NCBI GenBank assembly: GCA_021292165.1
Contig: CM037879.1
Location: forward strand, 287,530,272 to 287,594,271
From: Shinisaurus crocodilurus
Lineage: Eukaryota > Chordata > Lepidosauria > Squamata > Shinisauridae
Length of the DNA: 64,000 nucleotides
Direction: 5' to 3'
In this document: piece after piece, positions 20,623-31,203 of the stretch
Numbering within the stretch: the stretch's first letter is position 1
Layout of the letters: each line of letters opens with the position of its first letter
Notes under the pieces: model-generated
The model's database searches: none
What the model saw: only the letters and a program-made list of their open reading frames with translations
Told to the model about the DNA's origin: nothing
Position numbers and translations under genes: made by a program

Positions 20623-20754
20623 GTGAGACTCAACAACAAGCCCACCTTCCAAGAGCTGGTGGAACAAGCCACTGAAATGAAAGACCTCCTTGGAGAGCTG
20701 AACACAGACTCTTCTTTTTCAAATAACCCATTTATTGGGCAGGAAGTAAGGAAG
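20623..20754 (+). other. Possible protein-coding exon (weak)
   Basis: A 44-codon open segment reads VRLNNKPTFQELVEQATEMK, then DLLGELNTDSSFSNNPFIGQ. It is preceded by AG (20621-20622) and followed by GT at 20755 (AAG/GTACGC), with an alternative donor GAA/GTAAGG at 20746. Both ends keep phase 0. Composition looks protein-like, with an amphipathic helical stretch, unlike the repeat-derived frames here. Against it: the upstream pyrimidine tract is poor and I do not recognise the family. It could be chance. Confidence 0.18.
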
Positions 20755-22145
20755 GTACGCATCAGAGTGGGGATGAATGTTTTTAAATGGGGGGGGGACC
20801 AGCCCTGGAACTCATGAAGGTTTGGTCGACATCCGCATTGAATTTATCCAATATCCTGTGCTTTCTGTCCTAGATAAACCCCCTCATAATCCAAAGGTCT
20901 AAGGAGAGCCATTCAGGACTGTTAAATGCACGCACCGGACAATAAAGTAATCATCCCCTGCACTTAAGAGAGTCATTTTCCATCAGAAGATCCATAAAAC
21001 ATGCTGGAAACGTCGATGAGCTAAGCCTTGTGATTTACACGGAAGCCAAATACCCATCTTGAGTTTACAAGAGACGTGTGCAGCATTTCCCTTATTCGCC
21101 CCCCCCCACCCGCAAAAAAAAAAAGACCACAGAGAAAGGCAAGAGTGAGTGCAAAAGAACACCATCACCCTAAAGCAATGGTCAGGTATGCTGGGAGTTG
21201 TAGCCCAAAACATCTGGAGGGCACCAGATTGGCTGCTCTAAAGCTTGGACCTTGATTCCCCCTGTTGGAAATGGTGTTTTTCTGGCCGACATAGCTCATG
21301 TGGCTTCCTTTTTTAGAAGCACGAGAGCACCTCCAGATCTTTAAAGGATTCGTCTGCATCCAGAAAAATATAGACATTATCTATGTGTCACGGGGGATGC
21401 ACAAGCCACTGAGAAATGTCTCTAGTTATCAAAACTCTGTTACCTTTCCTAAAATTCCATGGGTGTTGCCCCAAAGAATAATCTCCAAATTCAACTTGCA
21501 GTGCCCTTTTGGCAACATTCAGTGGCAACCCAGGCAACAACACCTCCCCGCACCCCGTGTTCCATCTCATGTCTGTATCAGATAACGATCTTTATTCCCC
21601 CCCCCTTTTCGCATGGAAGTTCATGCTTATTTTCATACATATTTTTCCAAATGTACTCATCAATTGTGTGCATCTTTGAAATGTACGCATTCTCTCCCAA
21701 CAATTTAAGTGGTCTGTGCACATGTTTCAAAAGTATGCATTTTTTTTGTGTGTACCTTTTTCAAATGGGTAGATCCGAATAAAAAATGAACCGAAACCAA
21801 TTTCTCCTACATCGTTACTTTCAGAGGTACGCCTGAGAGGCTTGGGCCAATCAGCCAAATTGGCAAGGATAAGACGCGCTAAGACACCAGCTCACGCCAA
21901 CAATTCTGATGCAAGAGGTCAGCGCACCTAAAGAGACGGGCTAAAGAGCCTGGACCTGCTTTGACCTTTCACCCAAACGGGACCGGGGTTAGTTACATGT
22001 TAATTGTAGCAACAGCCGCCGGGCCAGGCTCCAGCTGCTTGGCTTTAACAAAACAGATTGTCGTGTCTCCTTTTCATCTCAAGCACTTTGCCTGGGGAGA
22101 ATGCGTCTACAGGAAAAAGAAACGACAGGGGGGAGACGGGAGACC
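20755..22145. other. No gene seen; two old element remnants
   Basis: A MITE half (GTATGCTGGGAGTTGTAGCC, AAACATCTGGAGGGCACCAG) lies at 21170-21240. An AT-rich hAT-like remnant with GTACGCATT/GTATGCATT motifs and ending GAACCGAAACCAATTTC lies at 21590-21812. The rest is unique-looking. Confidence 0.5.
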
Positions 22146-22149
22146 CACG

Positions 22150-22330
22150 TAGGAAGGGGGAAGGGGGTACCAACACCAGGTTGACAAATAAATACATAAC
22201 AATTAGCCAGGGCAATATTAATGAATAATTGAGTGGCATGAATAATTGAAGGAGGATTTTGGACGCGGCGGCGGCGGCAGCGGATGATCCCGGGATGGTG
22301 AACACTGACGGGGAAAGGCTCCCGTCCATT
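22150..22330. other. Candidate conserved non-coding block
   Basis: AATATTAATGAATAATTGAG and GCATGAATAATTGAAGG give repeated AATAATTGA with TAAT cores, next to a short GGC tract (22267-22281). No repeat match. Regulatory role is inference. Confidence 0.3.
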
Positions 22331-22424
22331 TCCACACCGGAAAATTCAGAGAGGAGAAGAAAGACCAGAAGCCCATTTTAAAGAAGAGCTTCCAACAGCC
22401 TGCATGTGTAACTGCTGCTGCTGC

Positions 22425-22530
22425 TGCTTTAAGTCAATCTGTGGTGTTGTTTGAAATCTGTTTGTACTCCACCCAGAGAACTTTTTGGTTATTGGGCGGA
22501 TGAGAAATGTAATCAGTCAGTCAATAAAAA
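22425..22530 (+). mobile_element. LINE 3' tail fragment
   Basis: GTTTGTACTCCACCCAGAGA, then GGTTATTGGGCGGATGAG, then AATAAAAATCG is the hairpin-plus-tail end typical of L2-like LINEs. Confidence 0.5.
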
Positions 22531-22541
22531 TCGTTTGCATG

Positions 22542-22765
22542 AGTGAGAGGGGCCGTAGATTGGTGGTAGTAGCCCTTGCTGTGCATGCGGACGGTCCCCG
22601 GTTCAATCCCCGGCATCTCCAGGAAGGGCAAGGAAAGAACCCTGCCTGAAACCCTGGAGAGCTGCTGCTCAGACAGTCACTGTCTGTCGCCAATACTGGG
22701 CTAGATGGACCCAGGGCCTGGCTTGGTGTAAAGCAGCTTCGGGTGTTTCTATGTCGCAGCTCGAC
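22542..22765 (+). mobile_element. tRNA-Ala-like SINE, near full length
   Basis: The head GGGGCCGTAGATTGGTGGTA aligns with a tRNA-Ala-like 5' half. The B box is GGTTCAATCCC, and the body CCTGAAACCCTGGAGAGCTG and CTAGATGGACCCAGGGCC ends AAAGCAGCTTCGGGTGTTTC. A SINE, not a functional tRNA. Confidence 0.85.
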
Positions 22766-24010
22766 AAAAAGAGACCACTGAGGCGGAAGGGTTGTGTGCA
22801 CATGATGCTCCCCGGATGCATTAATGTATGAGCTCTCTGCTGCAGCTGGCTCTGGCTGAGGCCATTTCCAGGTCATTCAGAGGCTATGCCACCACATTCC
22901 AATTACCCCTAGGTGACCTGGAAACAGCCCCGGTCAGCCTGAGCAAATCAGTGCTAAAAGACTTGGTGTACTGGGAGGGAGACCACTTTATCGACATGCC
23001 TATCCCATGTGGTCGTGCGCAGAACCCCACGCGCATTGCAAATGTACACACATTGAGCTCCCCATTCACTTCGGTAGAGGGGAACAGATCACCTTTGTCC
23101 CCTCCTCAAGAGATCCTCGGATTGTGGCAACTGTATAGCAGGCTGTGAGAGAGGTCAGTCGGATGTCTGAAAGGACATGTTGGTCACACCAGTTCACTTT
23201 CCTGATCTGTAGTATACATGAGGAACTGTGTTCAAAATACATGCAATGCCTGAAGTTGAACACTACAGAGAAACCACAATTGCTGCACTGGAGATAACCA
23301 CAAATGTATCCCCTATGAGCAATGCCAAGTGCGGGCATTTGCAAAGGGGGGTGTTCTGCCTTTAATGTCCTTGGAGGCTCCTCAAAGTCAGGCTCTGAGC
23401 ACTTTGGGGATGCACTGTAAGTTTACAAGTGGGAAGCTGGCCGCAGACCAACACAGGATCTCTTTCTCCTGGCCTTTCTTCCAGACAAAACTGGGTCTGG
23501 GTGCCATCTGAACACTCCAAGCTCTGCTCATATGTGGCATCAAGAATGCTCTGAAGGGACATGATGCAGTTCTATGCCTGAAGCGAGCCTTGTACACAGC
23601 CAGGGTGGGATACAGCTCTGGAAATCACAAGTAAACTGCTCTGGGATCTTCCGAAGAAGACCAGACAGTATGTGAGAAGGATGGGTGGATGGATGGATGA
23701 AAGGGTAGCACCAAGGACAGCCAAGTGTTGAGATCCCTGTTAGCACTCCTTTGCAATGCCATATGTTTCCTCTACATACCTCGGATATTCCTCCAGTTCT
23801 CCAGATTCAATAAATGAAACCAACAAAAGAAGGGGGGGGGGGACTAGAAACTGTGACATTTCTAAACATTACACATTTCTTCTTCTTCTCTTTTACTATG
23901 AACAACAACAACAGCATCCATTATCCAGTTGATGAAGGTAAACAGAGGACTATTTACCACTCACAGTGTGGTAATATACAGTAGGGTGCATGCAACCACT
24001 TGGTAATCCA
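22766..24010. other. No recognisable gene or repeat
   Basis: The longest frame (22828-23148, plus) has no identifiable motif. (GGAT)n at 23682-23699 and a G-run at 23836-23843. Unique-looking. Confidence 0.45.
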
Positions 24011-24014
24011 GGGT

Positions 24015-24187
24015 TTTCATAGATCATAGAGTTGGAAGGAGCCTACAAGGCCATCGAGTCCCAACCCCCTGCTCAATGCAGGAAACTACAGGAGGGGTCT
24101 CCCATCCAAGGAATAACCAGGCCTGACCCTGCTTAGCTTTCCACACTCAGACAAGCTGAGCCAGCATAAGCCACAGGCCTGTCATCC
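24015..24187 (-). mobile_element. 5S rRNA-derived SINE with CR1 tail
   Basis: Minus-strand head GGCCTGTGGCTTATGCTGGC, TCAGCTTGTCTGAGTGTGG and GAAAGCTAAGCAGGGTCAGG; box-C-like CTTGGATGGGAGACC; CR1 tail with AGGCTCCTTCCAACTC. Full length. Confidence 0.9.
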
Positions 24188-24289
24188 TGCCCAGCTACAA
24201 CAATTCTGTCCCTGCTTAGGCAGCTAGAGGAGCTGGGAATAAGTCACCACTTGGGAAATCAGGAGACCCAAATTTTTGGGTTTGATAGG

Positions 24290-24562
24290 CACAATTTGGA
24301 ATTTTGAGAGGGTGTCATGGGTGCTCTCACAACATGGCTGCCATGCAGGCTTGCCTGTTCACAAAATGGCAGTCATGGTGGGCGTGGCCCGACACAAAAC
24401 ACCCATTTTCCAGAAGACAAGCTCGTGACACTAAAAGGAAAGTGATTTGCCGAAGAATCTCAGTACAAGGCAAAGGTGGGGTCTGAGCTCCAAAACACAA
24501 AACCACTCTTTTGAACCCAAATGCAGACGGGGCTGGAGGGCAGCACTTCATTTTGCAGCATG
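24290..24562. mobile_element. hAT-like repeat (GGGTGTCATGGGTGC type), copy 1
   Basis: Shares TGAGAGGGTGTCATGGGTGC, TCTCACAACATGGCTGCCA, GGGGTCTGAGCTCCAAAACA and CCACTCTTTTGAACCCAAAT with 41467-41750, same orientation. Non-coding. Confidence 0.7.
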
Positions 24563-24612
24563 CCAACCTCCCATTTTTTTAAAAAAAATAATAATACTTA
24601 AATTAAAAAACC

Positions 24613-25235
24613 TTAGGTCGCAATCCTATGGGGATGCCTGTAACTGTCTGAACTCGGAGGTTTGCAAGCATTCTGTGTAGGGTGGGAGGAGCACGGAGGT
24701 GAAGGCTTCCTCCATGCTCCTCCTGCCCTGCGAAGCAGACAGCCCATTTCCGCTAACCGCGGCGCTTCAGAGGGGGAGGGAAGGAAGCTGAGGTGCCACC
24801 AGGATACCTCCTATCTTGATGCCGCTGGTCTCCTCCCTCCCTGCCCCCCTGGAACAACCTCAGAGGAGACAAGATTCATAGATTTCATAGATCATCGAGT
24901 TGGAAGAGGCCTACAAGGCCATCGAGTCCAACCCCCTGCTCAATGCAGGAAACTAGAGGAGGGGGTCTCCCATCCAAGTAATAACCAGGCCTGACCCTGC
25001 TTGGCTTTCCACGCTCAGACAAGCTGAGCCACAGGCCTGTATATTCCCTACGTGGTTCCCTATGTGAACCAGCCAACGTGGTTCTTTCTGCACCGGCTGC
25101 GGGGGGGGGGGGAAGGGTACTCCAAGTGCAGAGTCCCAGCTCCGATGCTGGAGCTGTTTTCCAACATCGGAGCTGGGACTCTGAAAAATCCTATGGCCCT
25201 CTAGATGCTGTCTAGGGGCCATAGGATTGTTCTGC
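24613..25235. mobile_element. DNA-transposon-like repeat (GCAATCCTATGG ends), split by 5S-SINE
   Basis: The left end GTCGCAATCCTATGGGGATG and the right end GGGGCCATAGGATTGTTCTG are inverted. Internal inverted GAGTCCCAGCTCCGATG / CATCGGAGCTGGGACTC lies at 25123-25184. Related to 43832-43950 and 47409-47855. A 5S-derived SINE sits at 24876-25040. Confidence 0.7.
24876..25040 (-). mobile_element. 5S rRNA-derived SINE with CR1 tail
   Basis: GCCTGTGGCTCAGCTTGTCT, GAGCGTGGAAAGCCAAGCAG and TTACTTGGATGGGAGACC, then the CR1 tail. About 13 bp of the 5S-like head are missing relative to the copy at 24015. The tail reads GGAAGAGGCC. Confidence 0.88.
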
Positions 25236-25240
25236 ACGCT

Positions 25241-26135
25241 AACTCTAAGAAATCTTAAGAAATAAATTAAAAATATGGAGGGGCAGTGAGCCTGGTGGAT
25301 GCCAATGGAGGTATCTGTGAGCACCATGTCTGGGACCCCAATGGTAAATGGCTATCTGTCTAGATTCACCCTGAGATGGAAGAGCAGTCAGAGGGTAGCC
25401 TTGCCCTGCTTGGGGAGGTCATCGTGGCCTGCATCAAGCAGGAATCTGGCTCAAGCGTGCTGCCGGATGCCGCGTAGTTTATTAAAGGTTTTTACAAAAG
25501 CCAAGCAGTCGTCTGCACTGCTTGAATTTCAGCCAAGAGGGGCATAGCTCTTCTTTAACGAACCCAGCATTTTCTCCTCCAGCTTGTAAATGGCTCAAAG
25601 ATATTCCACTTGAAATGCTGAAGAGGAAGGGAGTGAAAAGCTGAAAGATCCTTATCGTATCCGGATTCTCTTTATGCCTTTGTCATGAGAAGCAGAGCTC
25701 AGATCTCTGATTATTCTTCTGGATATAACTCTTGATACCTCAAGCCAGACAGCTTCATTTCAGCTCAGAGAAACGTGTGTTCTTGGAATGGACGACAGAG
25801 GTGAACCTTGGCCTTTTGACAGCAAGGAAAATATTATAGGGCCAGTGTCAGCAGTGGGGTATGGCAGAATGGAAGACCATACAGGGTGGGAAGAGGACTT
25901 CTGCAGGGCTCCGATTCTAAGTCTGGCATGGAGCCTAAGGGTGCCCCAAAGCAGAGGTCCTGAGGGTCAGATACCAAGTCCCCTACTGCTTGTGACACCA
26001 GGACTGATTGGAGGGTGGAGCTAACATCACAGCCCAGAATCCTCCTGGTCTTAGGATCAGGTGATCCCCAGGCAGCCTATGCCATCTCCCGCTTCTTGCT
26101 ACACAATTCCAAGGACTCCAGCTGAAACTGGTTAC
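25241..26135. other. No recognisable gene or repeat
   Basis: Unique-looking. Frames at 25299-25547 and 25788-26024 have no recognised motif. Confidence 0.45.
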
Positions 26136-26138
26136 CAC

Positions 26139-26592
26139 ATCTTTGAGGGCAACAAAGATGATCAGGGGACTGGAAACAAAGCCCTATGAGGAGAGATTGA
26201 AGGAACTGGGCATCTTTAGCCCTCAGAAGAGAAGACTGAGGGGAGATATGATCGCACTCTTCAAGTACTTGAACGGCTGTCACACAGAGGAGGGCCAGGA
26301 TCTCTTCTCGACCATCCCAGAGTGCAGGACATGGAATAACGGGCTCAGGTTACAGGAAGCCAGATTCCGCCTGGACATCAGGAAAAACTTCCTGACTGTT
26401 GCAGCAATATGACAATGGAACCAACTACCTAGGGAGGTCGTGGGCTCTCCCACACTGGAGGCATTCAAGATGCAGCTTGACTGACATCTGTCAGGGATGA
26501 TTTGACTTGGATTCCTGCGTTGAGCAGGGGGTTGGACTCGATGGACTTATAGGCCCCTTCCAACTCTACTAGATTCTCTGATTCTATGAAAA
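26139..26592 (+). mobile_element. CR1 LINE 3' part
   Basis: The frame reads [40 protein letters not shown] and [13 protein letters not shown], then is broken by a TGA where other copies continue QWNQLP. Ends TGATTCTATGA. 5'-truncated. Confidence 0.92.
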
Positions 26593-26599
26593 AGTCACT

Positions 26600-27195
26600 A
26601 GGCTAGCTCTCCGAACCATTAGACTTCTCCCTTCTGTTCCAGTTGTTTGCCACCTCAAGGGGGGTGAGATGCAGGACACTGATAGGGCCTATCTTCCACA
26701 GCTGGGAGACCCGACCTAGACGGAGGCCCCTGCTTCTCAACCAGGGACATTTTCCATGAGAGCAGGGCAGCAGAAGGAGGTCTCTGCAGGAGAGGGTGTT
26801 TCAGGGGTGTCTCTTTTGGTGCAGCGACAACTAAAGAGGGCGGGGCAGAGGCATCTGGTGAGGTGCAGCAACCACCTGAGATTCAGGTTTCCCTGCCAGG
26901 ATCGGATGTCCGATAGTGATCTTTAGCGGCCACTCCCCTGTATTTAAGCCAGAGCAACCTGTGGTAGACTTTGCTGGAAACAACACTTTGGTAACTTGGA
27001 AGGCTTCCTGCTTTTTCTGGAACTGGGAACTTATTGGGCCTTGTTCTGTGTGCTGAACCCAGGGAAAGTTGGGTTTTTTTGTTGTGATGCTCATGAACTG
27101 AATCTTGTCTAGCAGTTTGATTGTGATCTGTTGCCCATGGATCTTTAAACTTGTGCATCACCTCCATCTGCAAAAAGCAGCCTCAACGTGACTTA
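26600..27195. other. No clear gene; possible LINE decay
   Basis: CTAGCTCTCCGAACCATTAG and GGAGACCCGACCTAGACGGA-like text may be decayed LINE coding sequence. No firm assignment. Confidence 0.35.
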
Positions 27196-27199
27196 TACA

Positions 27200-27610
27200 G
27201 AAATCCCTAATTAATATAACAGGGGGAGAAAACAAAATCAATATAAACCATCATCAGAACAATAGTAAAAAAAATAAAAACAGACAGCATAAAAGCCTAA
27301 TCTAAGAACAATACAATATGAAAAGAGTTAATCTACAATACACAAAATCTACACCCACACGCACTAGAATGAACAAAGTTCCATCTTTAAAGGCAGCCTA
27401 GAAATAATTTTAGACAGATGATAGATAGTTAGATAGACAGACAGACAGACAGACAGATCGACTGACCACATAAGCAGACAAGATGACAGGGTCGACACCA
27501 GACGAGCTTCCTCAGCAAGAGTGTTCCATAAACACGGGGCTATCAGAGCTCCAGTGTTGAGGACATACGGGATGTGGAACTTTCCCCACCAGCTGGAAGC
27601 GGGGATCTGA
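27200..27610 (-). mobile_element. L2-like LINE 3' remnant with GACA array
   Basis: The A-rich 3' UTR with AAAGCCTAATCTAAGAAC and the phrase AGAGTGTTCCATAAACACGG follow the order of L2-type ends here. Includes a short GATA/GACA tract at 27419-27458. Confidence 0.45.
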
Positions 27611-28310
27611 GTTTGGATCTCCTCCGGGGGGGGGGATTCAATATATCTTATTTCCCCTGGGATCCCCTCCCACGAACCGCAGGGTTGCAGGCTTAGTTTT
27701 AAACAACTTGTCATGTTTTTCTTCATCCCCTTTTAATCCTGCAGCTTCCCACTCTGCTTCCCTTTGACACCGTCTTATTTCAAATCCTCTACGAACGTTC
27801 CTCTCTGTTAAAACTATGGTTTTTAAACAAGCCTTTGGCAGGCTTTTCCTATCTCCATACATATGACAAAGAGATTGTCAAATAAGCAGAGAAGACTGAA
27901 GGCGGAAAAGGAAGGGAGTTGGAGAGAGTCAGAAAGAAAGAAAAGGGAGGGAAAGCCATCCTTCTTTTTATCCTGCATATATTTGCACGGAATTTCCCCA
28001 TATTTCTTTGTATCTCTCTTCCATACCTTGATTTTTATATGCTACCGGTACTTCTTCCTGGCTGCTCAGTCCACTGACTCTAATTATCCAGGTATCTATA
28101 ACTGGTACAGTTTTATCTCTGAGTTTACACAATACCTGCCCTGGAGCGCTCAGTCGGTGCTGCTCTTCTGATCCAAGCTTTCTATACATTGCAGAAATCT
28201 GGAATGTATTTTAACGTTTTAAAAGAGCGGCTGCCATACATTCCTAGGAACGGATTCATCTATCTGTCCACCTCTTCTGGAAACTGAACAGCTACTGGAC
28301 GTTCCCAATA
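27611..28310. other. No recognisable gene or repeat
   Basis: Unique-looking. The plus frame at 27863-28171 has no recognised domain. Confidence 0.45.
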
Positions 28311-28335
28311 AGCCAGTGTGCTGCAGTGGTTAGAG

Positions 28336-28696
28336 CAGGGCTCTCCAACCTTGGGTCCCCAGATGTTTTTGGCCTACAACTCCCAGCATGCCCCAGCCAG
28401 CATAGCTGGCTGGGGCATTCTGGGAGTTGTAGGCCAAAAACATCTGGGGACCCAAGGTTGGAGAACACTGAGATGAGGCATGACTCTTATCAGTGGGTCC
28501 CTGCTGGGTTGTGGGCCCTCAGCCATTGCCTGACCATGCCTACCCTTGACTCTAGACCTGCTCGTGGCCTCCAGATCTACCTAGCAGTATCTTGACTGTT
28601 GCACAGAGCTTGTGATCTGCACAGAGCATAGCTGGCTGGGGCATGCTGGGAGTTGTAGGCCAAAAACATCTGGGGACCCAAGGTTGGAGAGCCCTG
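28336..28696. mobile_element. Palindromic hAT MITE with captured foreign segment
   Basis: Outer ends are CAGGGCTCTCCAACC and GGTTGGAGAGCCCTG, with a perfect 8-bp duplication GGTTAGAG (28328-28335, 28697-28704). Inside is an additional right arm of the other subtype (GGTTGGAGAACACTG, ending 28470), then 141 bp (28471-28611) matching 36416-36556, then about 14 bp and the proper right arm. Confidence 0.92.
28471..28611. repeat. Copy of 36416-36556 (141 bp, one mismatch)
   Basis: Begins AGATGAGGCATGACTC and ends CACAGAGCTT. I see one difference from 36416-36556 (CTTGACTG versus CTCGACTG). At 36 kb this segment belongs to a different repeat and abuts a MITE. Confidence 0.92.
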
Positions 28697-28919
28697 GGTT
28701 AGAGGGTTGGACTGGGACTGAGGAGATCCAGATTCTAGTCCCCCACTCAGCCATGAAGCTCACTAGATGACTTTGGGCCAGTCACTGACTCTCAGCCTAG
28801 CCTACCTCGCAGGGTTGTTGTGAGGATAAAATGGAGAGGAGGAGGATCATGGAAGCCGCCTTGGGTTCCTTGCAAGAGGAAAAAAGGCATGATATAAATG
28901 TAATAATAAATAAATAATA

Positions 28920-29295
28920 CGTTCTGGAATGGTTCCATGCCTCCCAAATTTCTAACATTTATGAATTTTTTCATATGTTAAAAGTTTTTGAAAAACATAT
29001 GGGTGGGGTTAATCTTTATACCTGTTTTTGGGGTGGGGTGGGGGATCACAAACAGGAAATGATATCCCTGCTTGCTCATAGGTCCTTCCTGCAAAATCTT
29101 GATAAACATTTGCATTCTGACATATAACAGATGGTTTTTTTTTCATGGAGGAAAACTATGTCAGAGGAGAAGCAGAGGAGATGAAAGTTGCTGCTGGAAG
29201 CACAAATTACTAGAGAGGGACCAAGTGAGATTACGCCAGACTTCACCTCTCCTTCTCTCACCATGCATATTTGCCCACTGAGACCGGTCTTCGCT
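28920..29295. other. No recognisable gene or repeat
   Basis: Unique-looking; GGGGTGGGG runs near 29030. Confidence 0.45.
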
Positions 29296-29299
29296 TCCA

Positions 29300-29610
29300 T
29301 TTATTGATTAATTAAAACATTTTTGCCCCCACTCACTAGCCAAAAAGGCCCCAGTCAGAGCGCCTTACAAAAATCCGGAGTATGACAGTCCCGGCCCTCA
29401 GGTTTACAATCCAAAATACATGACACCAGTGCTTTTTTTCTGGAGAAAAGGGTACCGGAACTCTTGGATTACATTTCCTCAGGAGTAGATGGCGATTAAA
29501 TTGTAATGCAATTAATAGAAGAAAAGGTGCTGGAACTCAGTTCCGGTGAGTTCCACCAGAAAAAAAGCCCTGCATGACACACAAGGAAAAAGCAAGGGGG
29601 AGGGGAAAGG
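29300..29610 (-). mobile_element. LINE 3' fragment interrupted by a MITE
   Basis: TTATTGATTAATTAAAACAT, CAGAGCGCCTTACAAAAATC, GTCCCGGCCCTCAGGTTTAC and AATCCAAAATACATGACAC look like the 3' UTR of a LINE in minus orientation. It resumes after the MITE with CACAAGGAAAAAGC. Confidence 0.5.
29427..29572. mobile_element. hAT-like MITE (GCTTTTTTTCTGG) with perfect TSD
   Basis: TIRs are CAGTGCTTTTTTTCTGGAGA and CCAGAAAAAAAGCCCTG, with inner arms GGAACTC...GAGTTCC. The perfect 8-bp duplication CATGACAC lies at 29419-29426 and 29573-29580. 146 bp, non-coding. Confidence 0.92.
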
Positions 29611-30558
29611 GGTGGAAAAAAAATCAAACTCAGGCACCAGTTCTTAAAGTTACAGTTCTTATCTGGACCAGCTGGGATGGGAACACTTCAGGTAGCCAAA
29701 TGAAAAAATGGCTGCTGCTAGGTGACAGTTGGGAAAGCAACAAAGGTGGTGTGGGGAACAGTGCTACCCCTCTTCTCTTTCTCTGCTCTGCAGCCCATCG
29801 AGGGGGGAGGGAGGAACAGAGAAAGCAGGAAACAGCTCCACTTTCTCTGATGTGCTCTGAGCGGGGAGGATTTCATTTGGTCCCCAAGAACCTGATAGAA
29901 GTGGAAGGGACCTTTGCAATGAAGCGGCAGCATTCCCGACAGGTGGCCGTCCAGCCTCTGCCTAAATACCCCCTGGAAGGAGAACCGACCCATTTTTAAG
30001 TGAGCCAGCCTGATTCGCACTCCCTGGATGAATACATGGATCAGAATGCAGCTACTCTTCAGTCTTCACACACCTCCCTATAATTCTGCAGTACCCTTCT
30101 CAGCCCAAAACACATACCGAAATGCACTTCAATACGCCCATTTCAGGATGAAGCGCATACAAGAATGGGCGTTCTCAGATTGATGCAGAAATGGGACAGA
30201 ACGGACCTATGAATGAACACACACAAAACACACACACAGACTGGAAATAGACTGATCCGTCCATCCTGAGCTGTGAGTTCCCTGCTAGCACACTGCAGCA
30301 TATTATTCATGGAGATCAGTTTCTTGGGCTAAACGGGCAGGCAGGGCAGGGTGATGCCGAGGGAAACCCGTGCAGAGGCTCCATTAGTGGGTTGTGACCT
30401 GCCCCTGGCTTAACATGTCCATGCATCGAAAAGACCCCCCCAAAAAAATCTCATCTCTTTTTTTTTAAAGCCCAACACATAAAAAGCTAGCATGTCAGGG
30501 AGCAAGACACTAGGCTAGCCTTGTCCCTGATATACTCGTTTTCTAGATGCAGGATTTA
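29611..30558. other. No recognisable gene or repeat
   Basis: Frames at 29574-29999 carry no recognised motif. Unique-looking. Confidence 0.45.
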
Positions 30559-30559
30559 T

Positions 30560-30800
30560 TTATTTCCTTTCATTTGTATGGATGCTCACAGATTTTGTTG
30601 AGCCTGCATTTTTCAGCGAACTGACCTGGTTTGCGCTTCCCAGACAAATGCACAGATTGGAACACAGTTATCTCTCCATTTTTTGTGGTTCTCTGAATGT
30701 CGTGATCAACTTCTTGTCTCAAAAACTGAGCAAAAATGCATATGATCCATTTAAAAACATGTGTGTAGAAATGTATAGACAAACATGCATCCATGGGGCC
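30560..30800. mobile_element. Old AT-rich hAT-like remnant
   Basis: TTTTTTGTGGTTCTCTGAAT and AAAAATGCATATGATCC, with repeated ATGCAT spaced as in the repeats at 11205 and 45540. Boundaries approximate. Confidence 0.35.
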
Positions 30801-30835
30801 CCAGCCATATATGTGTCCATCCTCGACATACACCA

Positions 30836-31019
30836 CCAGGGAATAGGGGAGGGGCCATAGCTTTAGGGGAGGGGCCATAGCTTAGTGGCAGAGCACATGC
30901 TTGGCATGTGGAAGGTCCCAGGTTCAATCCCTGGCATCTCCAGGTAGTGCAGGAAAAGCTCCCACCTGAAACCCTGGAGAGCCGCTGCTGCCAGTCGGTG
31001 TCGACAATAATGAGTGAGA
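30836..31019 (+). mobile_element. tRNA-Ala-like SINE with duplicated head, 3' truncated
   Basis: The head GGGGAGGGGCCATAGCTT occurs twice in tandem (30846-30863 and 30867-30884). The rest follows: AGTGGCAGAGCACATGC, CAGGTTCAATCCCTGGC, CCTGAAACCCTGGAGAGCCG. The 3' end is lost at the junction with the 5S-derived SINE. Confidence 0.85.
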
Positions 31020-31022
31020 TAC

Positions 31023-31203
31023 ATAGATTCATAGAATTCGTAGATCATAGAGTTGGAAGGAGCCTACAAGGCTATCGAGTCCAACCCCCTGCTCAATGCA
31101 GGAAACTAGAGGAGGGGTCTCCCATCCAAGTAACAACCAGGACTGACCCTGCTTAGCTTTCCACGCTCAGACAAGCTGAGCCAGCATGAGCCACAGGCCT
31201 TTT
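31023..31203 (-). mobile_element. 5S rRNA-derived SINE with CR1 tail
   Basis: Full-length head (GGCCTGTGGCTCATGCTGGC, TCAGCTTGTCTGAGCGTGG, AAAGCTAAGCAGGGTCAG), box-C-like TTACTTGGATGGGAGACC, and tail through GATTCATAG repeats. Confidence 0.9.

Larger units (their letters stand above)
28311..28918 (+). mobile_element. MIR-like SINE split by a MITE
   Basis: The head AGCCAGTGTGCTGCAGTGGT lies at 28311-28335 and the remainder from GGTTAGAGGGTTGGACTGGG at 28697 to the (ATAA)n tail at 28918. The break is exactly at the duplicated GGTTAGAG of the MITE. Confidence 0.9.

Noticed and set aside
22542..22765. Possible tRNA-Ala gene
   Set aside because: The tRNA-like part lacks proper stem pairing and continues into a SINE body repeated elsewhere in the window.
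22828..23148. 106-codon plus-strand frame as a possible host or viral gene
   Set aside because: No motif recognised and no supporting splice or neighbouring frames.
24015..24187. Possible 5S rRNA gene
   Set aside because: Lacks the 3' part of 5S, has many changes, and is fused to a CR1 tail; it is a SINE.
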